DNA of 14,172 nucleotides from an uncultured Chlamydiaceae bacterium (lineage in GTDB: Bacteria; Chlamydiota; Chlamydiia; Chlamydiales; Parachlamydiaceae), in the NCBI GenBank assembly GCA_945957185.1, contig CAMFKA010000023.1, positions 1-14,172 on the forward strand. Direction: 5' to 3'. The translations under genes were made by a program, and so were the position numbers. Shown one piece after another: positions 1-5,715 of the stretch. The first letter of the stretch is position 1, and each line of letters begins with the position of its first letter. The notes under the pieces were generated by a model. That model did not search any database. It had not been told where the DNA came from and saw only the letters and a list, made by a program, of their open reading frames with translations.

Positions 1-56
1 CGCTACCGCGATTGTTTATAGCGCGATTTTTTTCCAACCAAAAGTAGCCACACTCG

Positions 57-96
57 CCTGGGCTGTAATATTACGGCCTTCCGAGGCTGACATAAA
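57..96. repeat. Fragment of a dispersed intergenic repeat family
   Basis: Positions 57-72 match positions 5512-5527 at 14 of 16 bases (both begin CCTGGGCT and end ATATT). Positions 85-96 (GGCTGACATAAA) match 5656-5667 at 11 of 12. Both stretches lie in the large inverted repeat at 5421-5684, although their order and spacing differ there. Positions 61-78 form a near-perfect palindrome (GGC-T-GTAATATTAC-G-GCC), and 75-88 form a small hairpin (GGCCT/AGGCT). I infer a degenerate or partial copy of the same intergenic repeat family. It encodes nothing visible. Confidence 0.5.
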
Positions 97-126
97 TCTT
101 GATGATATTGCGCTTCGCTGTGACGA

Positions 127-172
127 GAGCTCGCAGTGCGACTGATATGATTGTCAGTCGCCCTGCGAGTTC
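127..172 (-). terminator. Strong stem-loop downstream of the secreted-protein gene
   Basis: The arms at 130-145 and 154-169 pair at 15 of 16 positions around an 8-nt loop, and 127-129/170-172 extend the stem through a G-U pair. The structure starts about 19 nt after the stop codon of the minus-strand gene ending at 191, which is terminator placement. No U-tract follows on the minus strand, so it could be a 3'-end stabilising hairpin or part of the neighbouring repeat rather than an intrinsic terminator. Confidence 0.5.
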
Positions 173-190
173 AATTGTAATTTAGCAGAA

Positions 191-787
191 TTATTCTACG
201 ATGCGGAAGGAGTCGAAGACAGCTTGGTAGTCGATTTCAGCATCTTTTGTAAAGTATGCAAAAAGACTGTAAGCCCCGTGTTCTGTTACGATAATGCGGA
301 CTGCTTCACACTCGTTAAAGTCATTGTCGACAAAAACATATTGCAAAGTGGGATTACCATTACGAATGGAGACTTCGGCGTCTACGATCTCGTAATCTTC
401 GCTTTCACTGCTATAAGAGTTGGAGAAAAAATAGCTATCACAGTTAGAGCAACTGTAAGATGCGAAGTAATCGTCTTCATCGTCTTTTCCATCTTCTACA
501 TCCATTAGAGTATCTGTTAAGATCGCATTCAATAGAGCTATCTGAAACTCTACTTCGGAAGCGTAATCGCTGCGGATGATGTAGTAGTCTTCTGTGTATT
601 TATAGAAGGTTTTCAAAGGGAAAAAATTGATTTGGAAGGTAACATCATCGTTCGAAGGAATGCTGATGTTAAATTTTTCATCTGAAAAACCGGTTTCACA
701 TTCATACGTTGTTTGTGCGTAGCTAGGGATGCTAAAAGCGCAGGCGACGACGGTTGCCAAAGCGGCGAGTTGTGTAGATATTTTCAT
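191..787 (-). CDS. Secreted acidic protein of unknown function
   Basis: I do not recognise the family. The 198-residue product begins with a Sec signal peptide: Lys at position 2, a hydrophobic stretch to about residue 20, and a likely cleavage after S-Y-A at residue 24. The mature part is acidic and rich in Tyr, Ser, Asp and Glu (an Asp/Glu run near residues 97-106). It has four cysteines (30, 113, 116, 160), two forming a CSNC motif, so disulfides in an oxidising compartment are plausible. The C-terminal end, hydrophobic strands followed by a short 'F-x-S-F' tail, is reminiscent of PsbP/DUF1795-like folds, but that is a weak impression. The ATG at 787 is preceded at 5 nt by GAGG, and a promoter with a perfect TTGACA box lies upstream. 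The gene is monocistronic and diverges from the membrane-protein gene at 964. Confidence 0.75.
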   Translation of the reverse strand: MKISTQLAALATVVACAFSIPSYAQTTYECETGFSDEKFNISIPSNDDVTFQINFFPLKTFYKYTEDYYIIRSDYASEVEFQIALLNAILTDTLMDVEDGKDDEDDYFASYSCSNCDSYFFSNSYSSESEDYEIVDAEVSIRNGNPTLQYVFVDNDFNECEAVRIIVTEHGAYSLFAYFTKDAEIDYQAVFDSFRIVE

Positions 788-819
788 ACGTTCCTCTTGA
801 GTTAGAGTTGTTTCGCAAG

Positions 820-848
820 ATCTTATCTTTTTTTGAAGATAGTGTCAA
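820..848 (-). promoter_or_regulatory. Sigma-70/sigma-66-type promoter of the secreted-protein gene
   Basis: On the minus strand TTGACA (848-843) is followed by a 17-nt spacer and TAAGAT (825-820). This gives a start site near 813 and a leader of roughly 25 nt before the ATG at 787. The spacer and -10 box carry a short inverted repeat (TATCTT/AAGATA) that might bind a regulator, though in such an A/T-rich tract it could be chance. Confidence 0.75.
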
Positions 849-903
849 CAGGGCGTTTAGTTTGTTTGACTAAAATAAAGGGGTAATTGAGGGGTAGTTT
901 TTC

Positions 904-932
904 TTTACTTTTTAAGTTCTAAGTCTTATAAT
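904..932 (+). promoter_or_regulatory. Sigma-70/sigma-66-type promoter of the membrane-protein gene
   Basis: TTTACT (904-909) matches the -35 consensus at 4 of 6 positions. It is followed by exactly 17 nt and a perfect TATAAT (927-932). The start site would fall near 939, about 25 nt before the ATG at 964, with GGAG at 951-954 as ribosome binding site. Confidence 0.7.
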
Positions 933-963
933 GGTCATTTTTAACAAATCGGAGCTCACTTAG

Positions 964-1974
964 ATGTGTTGTGCTATAACTCCTGTGTTGCGTTGCTTTC
1001 GTAGAAGCAGTGCGCCGGGAAACGATAAAGTTATCCTCCAGGCTTCGTTCAAAAAAAAGATTTTGAAGAAAGCTCAAGCGATCATCAGCAGTCAAAATAG
1101 TTTTTGGCCGAGTGATTTGAAGGGATATTATATTGCAAAGCACAACCTCGAACCCACCAAATATGAAAAGTTTATCAACAAGTTGAGTAAGCCGACATCA
1201 AAGGTGATTGCTTCTTTTACTGTTGAGTGGACAATTTCTCCCGCTATTTCCGCGCTGTTTCTCACTAAGGTGATTGCTGTAGCACCATGGCTTTCGATTT
1301 TGGGAACAACTTACTGGCTTACGATTACTGTTTCTCTTTTAGCGATTGCAGTACACCCGATTTTAATGTTCGGTTTTGGTACCATTTTGCGAGCAACTAT
1401 TGCTACTTATCACCTTGTTGTCGCAAATGTGCACTATTTTGTGATTTCTCAGTTGTGCCCTGAACGTGAGGTTAAGCCTGCAAATATGGACCTCACATTT
1501 GCGAATCTGACTCGAGAAATTAACTACGATAAAGAGCGGAATGAGTTTTATGCAATGCAAGGCACAAAGCGTACAGAAATCCCTACTGATTTGGTCACTA
1601 CGTTTTTTGCGGAGGCTCTGCAGTTAGAGAAATATAATTTGCTGTTAGAGGGAGACAAAAGCAGGATAGAAAAAACGTTCGCAGAAGTACAATTGAGCGT
1701 AGATGCCAGTGCATCCTTTAGTGACGTTGCGAGACCTATTAAATTTTCTAAACTCAGTAAGCAGTACCATGCGAGACTTGCACTAGATCAGGTGTGTAGT
1801 AATCAAGAGAAACAATTTTATCACGACGACCTTATTATTCAATTAATTGAGAAGCCTTCCTGGACAGCTGCGAAAACACACCAGCTCGTTATGGGGGGAG
1901 ATAGCTCTCAGAGGGACTTAATTTCATCCCAAACGTCGATACCGTTTGCTAGCAGTAGCGAACATACGGTTTGA
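964..1974 (+). CDS. Putative membrane protein with Inc-like central hydrophobic domain
   Basis: This 336-residue protein has no family I can name. An N-terminal hydrophilic, basic segment (residues 1-78, with a Lys-rich stretch at 30-37) is followed by a long hydrophobic region at about 81-163 that divides into two or three closely spaced segments, then a hydrophilic C-terminal part of about 170 residues. Closely spaced hydrophobic segments flanked by cytosolic-looking regions and lacking a Sec signal are the hallmark of chlamydial inclusion-membrane (Inc) proteins, so a type III-secreted Inc-like protein is one possibility. An ordinary inner-membrane protein is the alternative. GGAG lies 9 nt before the ATG, with a good promoter upstream. 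The last 22 codons including the stop overlap the 3' end of maf on the other strand, so the C-terminal tail may be a readthrough extension. Confidence 0.7.
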   Translation: MCCAITPVLRCFRRSSAPGNDKVILQASFKKKILKKAQAIISSQNSFWPSDLKGYYIAKHNLEPTKYEKFINKLSKPTSKVIASFTVEWTISPAISALFLTKVIAVAPWLSILGTTYWLTITVSLLAIAVHPILMFGFGTILRATIATYHLVVANVHYFVISQLCPEREVKPANMDLTFANLTREINYDKERNEFYAMQGTKRTEIPTDLVTTFFAEALQLEKYNLLLEGDKSRIEKTFAEVQLSVDASASFSDVARPIKFSKLSKQYHARLALDQVCSNQEKQFYHDDLIIQLIEKPSWTAAKTHQLVMGGDSSQRDLISSQTSIPFASSSEHTV

Positions 1975-2498
1975 ATCGGAAGTCCTTTGACGTTGTAGTA
2001 ACAGCCTTTGATTCCCTTGACTAGCAAAGCGCCATGCCCTTGGATGGCGTAGGCTCCGGCTTTGTCTTTCCAGTCCACTCTGTCTAAATAAATTTCGAGT
2101 TCACGATCGGTCAATGTTATAAACTCCACATCAGTGGCAGCGTATTCTGTGACCATGCGATCGCCTTGCCGCAAGGTGACGCCGGTGTAGACGGTGTGTG
2201 TTTTGCCGTTTAGTGTTTTTAAGATTCTGCGGGCGTCGTCTCTTTCTTTGGGTTTATTAAAGATGGCTCCGTCAAGGTAGACGGCGGTGTCGGCGGTGAG
2301 AATGAGAGAGTCCGAATGAGGGGCAGTGATGGCTAGGGATTTTTCTTGAGAGAGTTCACTGACGTATTGTGAGGGGTTGCCGTTGAAGGGGTGTGCGTCT
2401 TCATCGAAGTTCGAGACGATCACTTCAAAAGGGATAGATAGCATGGAGAGGATTTCTTTTCTACGTGGAGAGGCGGAGCCTAATATGAGCGGTGTCAT
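1908..2498 (-). CDS. maf: Maf-family nucleoside triphosphate pyrophosphatase
   Basis: Maf proteins hydrolyse non-canonical or excess NTPs (the YhdE-type acts on dTTP/UTP) to the monophosphate and pyrophosphate in the cytosol; they were first described as septum-formation inhibitors. The product is 196 residues, the normal family length. Family motifs are all present: the N-terminal nucleotide-binding signature S-A-S-P-R-R-K-E (8-15), an acidic FDED (31-34), the catalytic Asp in T-A-D-T-A-V (68-73), a lysine in N-K-P-K (81-84), and the C-terminal Q-G-x-G / G-L-P-I elements. The start ATG at 2498 overlaps the stop of the upstream gene by 4 nt (ATGA), implying translational coupling. The 3' end overlaps the convergent gene at 964-1974 by 67 bp, so no terminator fits between them. 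Confidence 0.93.
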   Translation of the reverse strand: MTPLILGSASPRRKEILSMLSIPFEVIVSNFDEDAHPFNGNPSQYVSELSQEKSLAITAPHSDSLILTADTAVYLDGAIFNKPKERDDARRILKTLNGKTHTVYTGVTLRQGDRMVTEYAATDVEFITLTDRELEIYLDRVDWKDKAGAYAIQGHGALLVKGIKGCYYNVKGLPIQTVCSLLLANGIDVWDEIKSL

Positions 2499-2809
2499 GT
2501 GGTGAGGTGCTTTTGGTTAAAGAGTACGATTTTAATTTTATCGGTCCTGACGTCGGGAAAGAACTGTTCGACACTTTTCAGGATTTCATTTCGCTTAGAT
2601 GCTAAATCAGGCCAGGGTATCCTGTCATCATCAAAGTAGCTGCCTAGATAAATTTTTTGCTGGAAGCGGTTTTTTTGTATGCGATTGTTGTCGTTACCGT
2701 GTTCGAGGCAGTAGCGTTTCCACACGATATTGCGGTCGAGGCTGTACTCTTTATCGGGGGTAAGGAGAATGCCGATAAATAATCTGTTTGCGGTGGTTGC
2801 GGCATTCAT
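2495..2809 (-). CDS. Unknown 104-residue protein coupled to maf
   Basis: I do not recognise this small protein. It has no signal peptide or membrane segment. After a short hydrophobic N-terminal strand (R-L-F-I-G-I-L-L, about residues 9-16) it is charged, with many Asp, Asn, Lys and Arg, a W-K-R-Y element near 30 and an I-P-W-P element near 64. It looks like a soluble cytosolic protein. Support for a real gene is its position: same strand as maf, ending in a 4-nt ATGA overlap with it. The start is less secure, as no strong Shine-Dalgarno precedes the ATG at 2809. The start lies only about 22 nt beyond the T-tract of the omcB terminator, so transcription must come from readthrough or from a promoter inside that gap or the end of omcB. 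Confidence 0.7.
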   Translation of the reverse strand: MNAATTANRLFIGILLTPDKEYSLDRNIVWKRYCLEHGNDNNRIQKNRFQQKIYLGSYFDDDRIPWPDLASKRNEILKSVEQFFPDVRTDKIKIVLFNQKHLTT

Positions 2810-2831
2810 GAATTTACTTGTTTTTGAGGGT

Positions 2832-2861
2832 AAAAAAAAGCGGAGACCCGAAGGTCTCCGC
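2832..2861 (-). terminator. Rho-independent terminator of the omcB-like gene
   Basis: On the minus strand a perfect 9-bp stem (GCGGAGACC/GGTCTCCGC, 2861-2853 and 2848-2840) is closed by a cUUCGg-type tetraloop and followed by eight T residues (2839-2832). It sits 26 nt past the stop codon at 2887. This is a textbook intrinsic terminator and marks the end of the cysteine-rich envelope cluster. Confidence 0.93.
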
Positions 2862-2886
2862 CCGATCCTTCATCAAGGAGCGACGA

Positions 2887-4509
2887 TTAGTTTACAATCG
2901 TGCTTTCTTGTTGAGTGATAGGTGTCTTGATGGAGTCAGATGTGACTTCAACAATCACACGTGCATCCCCAGACTTCTTCGCACGAGCGTCAACTCTGTA
3001 TCTCAATGTTTGTCTTGGACCAAAGTTGTTTACTGGTGTGAATGTCACAGTTTGTCCGGAAACTGTTCCTTGGCTGTCGCCTGTGGCGCCAACTGGAGTG
3101 ATTTCCTCAGGGAATCTTACAACAACAGCGACGTTGCTGTCGGATTCAGATCCTTGGTTAACAACTGTGATGCAGTAGCTAGTTGGTTCACCGATGCAAA
3201 TTGGATCGTCTGTATCGCAGATCTGAACGTTCAGAGCTGGGCGACCTTTCCAACGTGTAGTGAACTCAGCATTAGCGCAGCAACCTTGGCAGTTGGTGAC
3301 GTTAACGCGGTTTGTGAAGCAGCCTGGTGTGCAGGTTGTCAGCGTGAGAGTGAATGTCACTTTCTCGCCTGGCTTCAGTTCTCTCAATCTCCAAACAGCT
3401 TGGTTGCCGTTGATAGTAGCGCCGTTAGCGGACACGATAGATGTCGCTGTTGGTGCTGTATCAGTTACAACTACTTCTGTCAAAGGCTTATCGCCTGGGT
3501 TGGTGACTGTGATTTGGTAGTCAGCGTTTTTGCCGATGTTTTGCTCTTTAGGACCTGTTTTCACAAGTTCTACGCACTCTTGGCAAACGTTTGTGCACCA
3601 TTGGCAGGAAGTTGTGTCTGCATTGCAAGCTGTAACAACAGCTGTGTTGCAAACTTTTCCACGCTTAACAGCTGTAACGCAGAAATTGACTTTCTTTGTT
3701 TGGCAAGGCTCGATGCTTCCCAATTTGAAAACCAATGTTCTTTGGCAGCTGCTGTGCTCTACACCTTCTGGGAGGTTGTCAGTGATGACAACGTCTTCAG
3801 CAGTGCAGCTTCCACGGTTAGTTACGGAAACTACGTAGTGGATAGCATCGCCTGGGCAAACTTCTTCAGGTCCGCACTTTTCGCAAGTGAGAACTGGGTG
3901 AGCGCACAGGAGGGAGCAGAAGCGTACAGGTGTTGCAGTAGCGCAGAAGCAAGCGCAGAGCTCGCCTTCGCACTCACACTTCAGCCATACTTTTGCAAGT
4001 CTGCACTCGCCTTTTGCCATAGGACCGAAGTACCATGTCAAAGTGCGGCCTTCAACTTTAGCTTCCGGTGTGCTACGTACGAAAGAAACGCCTTCTGGAA
4101 GGTGTGTCTTAACGACGACGTCACAAACGGAGTCACAAGCATGTACGTCAAACTCGAGAGGATATTGGTCCCCGAGCATGCACATGTTTGGGTTTCTTGC
4201 CGACACCGTGATACCATCTCTGCAGCACAGTTCGTTGCTGCTAGGATGGCAGCACTTTACTGGAGGCTTGCAAAGCGGCTCACATGGAGGTGGGCAGCAA
4301 GGCTTCGGTGGGCATGGCTTTGGGCAAGCTGGAGGGCATGGTGCTGGGCAAGGCGCTGGTGCACAAACAGGTGCACAAGGCGATACACAGACAGGTTGGC
4401 AAGGATCGTCACAGGGCGCGCAGCACCGTGAATCCGAGCAACCAACCATGAACAAGGCTGCCGTAGCCAAAAAAAGCAACGTGGCTAAAAATCCCAGTTG
4501 TTTTTTCAT
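2887..4509 (-). CDS. omcB: OmcB-like large cysteine-rich outer envelope protein
   Basis: The OmcB family of Chlamydiae (about 60 kDa, 540-555 residues) crosslinks through disulfides to form the rigid outer envelope complex of elementary bodies. This product has 540 residues and about 52 cysteines. Residues 1-23 are a signal peptide (K-K, then a hydrophobic core); F-M-V-G-C at 20-24 also resembles a lipobox. Residues 24-87 form a Pro/Cys domain with 18 cysteines, many spaced exactly four apart. The rest holds Ig-like DUF11-type repeats, at about 205-300, 310-420 and 425-520, with the typical V-T-N-x-G and D-x-x-P elements. There is no cysteine after 446. The Pro/Cys domain occupies the place where Chlamydiaceae OmcB has a basic heparin-binding segment. 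AAGGAG lies 7 nt before the ATG. The gene is last in a Cys-rich cluster and ends at a strong terminator. Confidence 0.93.
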   Translation of the reverse strand: MKKQLGFLATLLFLATAALFMVGCSDSRCCAPCDDPCQPVCVSPCAPVCAPAPCPAPCPPACPKPCPPKPCCPPPCEPLCKPPVKCCHPSSNELCCRDGITVSARNPNMCMLGDQYPLEFDVHACDSVCDVVVKTHLPEGVSFVRSTPEAKVEGRTLTWYFGPMAKGECRLAKVWLKCECEGELCACFCATATPVRFCSLLCAHPVLTCEKCGPEEVCPGDAIHYVVSVTNRGSCTAEDVVITDNLPEGVEHSSCQRTLVFKLGSIEPCQTKKVNFCVTAVKRGKVCNTAVVTACNADTTSCQWCTNVCQECVELVKTGPKEQNIGKNADYQITVTNPGDKPLTEVVVTDTAPTATSIVSANGATINGNQAVWRLRELKPGEKVTFTLTLTTCTPGCFTNRVNVTNCQGCCANAEFTTRWKGRPALNVQICDTDDPICIGEPTSYCITVVNQGSESDSNVAVVVRFPEEITPVGATGDSQGTVSGQTVTFTPVNNFGPRQTLRYRVDARAKKSGDARVIVEVTSDSIKTPITQQESTIVN

Positions 4510-4593
4510 CTAGAGACTCCTTAGGTTATTGTCTTGATAGTCATCCATTTCATTTTAGTGAAATGTATTCTTAAGCATCCATTCGCAATCGTC

Positions 4594-4651
4594 GAAGTGG
4601 CGCTATTGGCGATTTAGAGTTTGGGCTCTACACCGTGAATAGGGGCACTTC
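4594..4651 (-). promoter_or_regulatory. Nested stem-loop between omcA-like and omcB-like genes
   Basis: Three successive complementary pairs nest inside one another: 4594-4599 with 4646-4651 (GAAGTG/CACTTC), 4603-4607 with 4638-4642 (CTATT/AATAG), and 4615-4619 with 4626-4630 (TAGAG/CTCTA). On the minus-strand transcript the structure begins at the first base after the omcA-like stop codon and ends about 85 nt before the omcB-like start. It could be an RNA processing site, a partial terminator or a 3'-stabilising element that sets the ratio of the two messages. There is no T-tract. Confidence 0.5.
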
Positions 4652-4852
4652 TCAGTAGTTGTAATTGATGTCACAGGGCTTTTCGTAGTTCTTATCAAAG
4701 CGATGAGGGCTAAAACAGGGGTTAGGTTTCACATCGCAACAGCAAGGCGGTTTGCAAGGTGTTGGTCCGCAGCTTCCACCGCAGCAGCCGCTGCAGCATG
4801 AGGTCAAGGACCCTAGCAAGACAACGGAGAGAGTGAGAACTTTAAGAGCCAT
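4652..4852 (-). CDS. omcA: OmcA-like small cysteine-rich lipoprotein
   Basis: The chlamydial OmcA is a 9-kDa lipid-anchored Cys-rich protein encoded directly upstream of omcB and crosslinked with it in the outer envelope complex. This 66-residue product has a lipoprotein signal with L-T-S-C at 16-19 (Cys19 the acylated residue), a mature domain with 11 cysteines concentrated between 19 and 46, and a polar, Tyr/Asn-rich tail with one Cys at 60. Sequence similarity to OmcA is mostly compositional, so the name rests on the lipobox, Cys content, size and position one gene upstream of omcB. The ATG at 4852 is preceded by a weak GGGA ribosome binding site. The gap to omcB is 142 nt and holds a nested stem-loop; the Cys-rich gene at 4916-5131 lies 63 nt upstream. 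Confidence 0.75.
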   Translation of the reverse strand: MALKVLTLSVVLLGSLTSCCSGCCGGSCGPTPCKPPCCCDVKPNPCFSPHRFDKNYEKPCDINYNY

Positions 4853-4881
4853 TATTTATCCCTATTTTATAGTTTCATCGT

Positions 4882-4907
4882 AAGGACGGACCCGAAAGTC
4901 CGCCCTT
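4882..4907 (-). terminator. Stem-loop downstream of the 71-residue Cys-rich gene
   Basis: The arms 4882-4891 and 4898-4907 pair over 10 bp on the minus-strand transcript (one G-U pair) around a loop containing TTCG. It starts 8 nt after the stop codon at 4916. No T-tract follows, so it may be a weak terminator or a stabilising 3' structure that lets some transcription continue into the omcA-like gene. Its loop resembles that of the omcB terminator. Confidence 0.55.
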
Positions 4908-4915
4908 TAGTCATC

Positions 4916-5131
4916 CTAGTAGCAGCAAGGATCACATGGTGGAGGACATACAGGTTTTGGGCAGCATGGCTTTGGAGGGCATGCTGGCTTAGGACAACAA
5001 ACAGGTTTTGGGCAGCATACAGGACGTGGGCAAGGATCGCAGCAATCGTTACGATCGCAGCAGCAGCTAGAGAGCATAAATGCTGTAGCTGACAATGCCA
5101 ATAATGAAGAGATTTGTGCGAATTTTTTCAT
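4916..5131 (-). CDS. Very cysteine-rich small envelope lipoprotein
   Basis: The 71-residue product has a 22-residue lipoprotein signal ending in the lipobox L-S-S-C (20-23), the same residues found at the OmcA processing site of Chlamydia. The mature part of 49 residues has 17 cysteines (about 35%), plus many prolines, in tandem units of the type C-C-P-K-P-V. It is probably a second OmcA-like, lipid-anchored component of the disulfide-linked envelope. The reading frame extends 31 codons further upstream, but I chose the ATG at 5131 because AAGGAG lies 6 nt before it and the signal peptide starts there (M-K-K). The Pro/Cys units resemble those at the N-terminus of the omcB-like protein, suggesting shared origin by repeat expansion. 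Metallothionein-like metal binding is a less likely alternative, given the export signal. Confidence 0.8.
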   Translation of the reverse strand: MKKFAQISSLLALSATAFMLSSCCCDRNDCCDPCPRPVCCPKPVCCPKPACPPKPCCPKPVCPPPCDPCCY

Positions 5132-5282
5132 AATAGACTCCTTTTTTAGTGTCTGTTTTTTTCGAACATCTTTCATTTTCCTGAGGGATTCACTCTTTTT
5201 GGATCGAAGAGTGTGTCCGTTCAAAAAAAGGATTTACCTTTTGTAGATACGGATTAGGAATTAATTTCTCCAGTAGAATTTG

Positions 5283-5300
5283 AATATTTGTACAAATATT
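5283..5300. promoter_or_regulatory. Perfect 18-bp palindrome upstream of the Cys-rich cluster
   Basis: AATATTTGT is followed directly by its exact reverse complement ACAAATATT. It lies about 150 nt upstream of the ATG at 5131 on the minus strand, with a TTTACA box just upstream at 5319-5314 but no good -10 at standard spacing. It may be an operator for a dimeric regulator of the envelope cluster. Read on the plus strand it is followed by T6 and resembles a weak terminator, but there is no plus-strand gene to end. Confidence 0.4.
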
Positions 5301-5420
5301 TTTTGAATGATTGTGTAAAGTGCTGTTGATGAATGGTATAGATGTTTTCTTCGGAAGGGGTTGCCGTGGTTGCTATAAAGCGAACGCTAGATGGAAGGTA
5401 TCCAGGCCTTTCCCGGCATA

Positions 5421-5684
5421 GACGTCAACCTCAGACTTTATGCCGCCCTTTACAGGACTCAGATTGGTATTTTGATCTTACCCAGGTTTCCGTTCGCTGT
5501 GCTCACTACAACCTGGGCTATGATATTCCGTCCCTGTGGGACTTAACGCATTTTGCAGCTGAAGCCCAAAGGGCTGAAATATCATAGCCCAGGTTGGAGC
5601 GAGCGTTAGCGAGTGGAAACCTGGGTAAAGGGAAAAGCAAAACCGAGGCCTGAAAGGCCGACATAAAATCCCTGGGTTGACGCC
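5421..5684. repeat. Large compound inverted repeat (intergenic element)
   Basis: The outer arms are 5421-5456 and 5650-5684 (imperfect, sharing GTCAACC, TTTATG and the CAGG end). The inner arms are 5481-5540 and about 5562-5625; they start with a perfect CCCAGGTTTCC/GGAAACCTGGG pair and continue through AACCTGGGCTATGATATT and its complement. Between them lie two unpaired 24-nt stretches (5457-5480, 5626-5649) and a central loop near 5541-5561. Small hairpins sit within the arms (GGCCTGAAAGGCC; AGCCCAAAGGGCT). Weaker pairing may extend to about 5400 and 5707. The element lies just after the ResB-like gene's stop at 5716, encodes no plausible protein, and shares blocks with 57-96. I read it as a non-autonomous palindromic intergenic repeat that may also help terminate the ResB-like operon. 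Confidence 0.8.
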
Positions 5685-5715
5685 TATACCGTTCCCAGTC
5701 TGGTATAAGTCCAAT

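Noticed and set aside
2818..4431. A 537-codon open frame on the plus strand, antisense to the omcB-like gene
   Set aside because: It is produced by the Cys/Pro/Thr-rich codon content of omcB on the other strand. Its translation shows no domain, and its start overlaps the omcB terminator. The minus-strand frame has a signal peptide, ribosome binding site, terminator and family match.
4043..4513. A Gly/Gln/His-rich 156-residue frame on the plus strand resembling a low-complexity secreted protein
   Set aside because: It is the antisense image of the Cys-Pro ladder of the omcB-like protein: Pro codons read as Gly and Cys codons as Ala/Gln/Thr. There is no ribosome binding site.
4546..4565. CATTTCA/TGAAATG hairpin in the omcB-like leader
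   Set aside because: A real 7-bp inverted repeat, but A/T-rich and isolated; I could not link it to a promoter or binding site.
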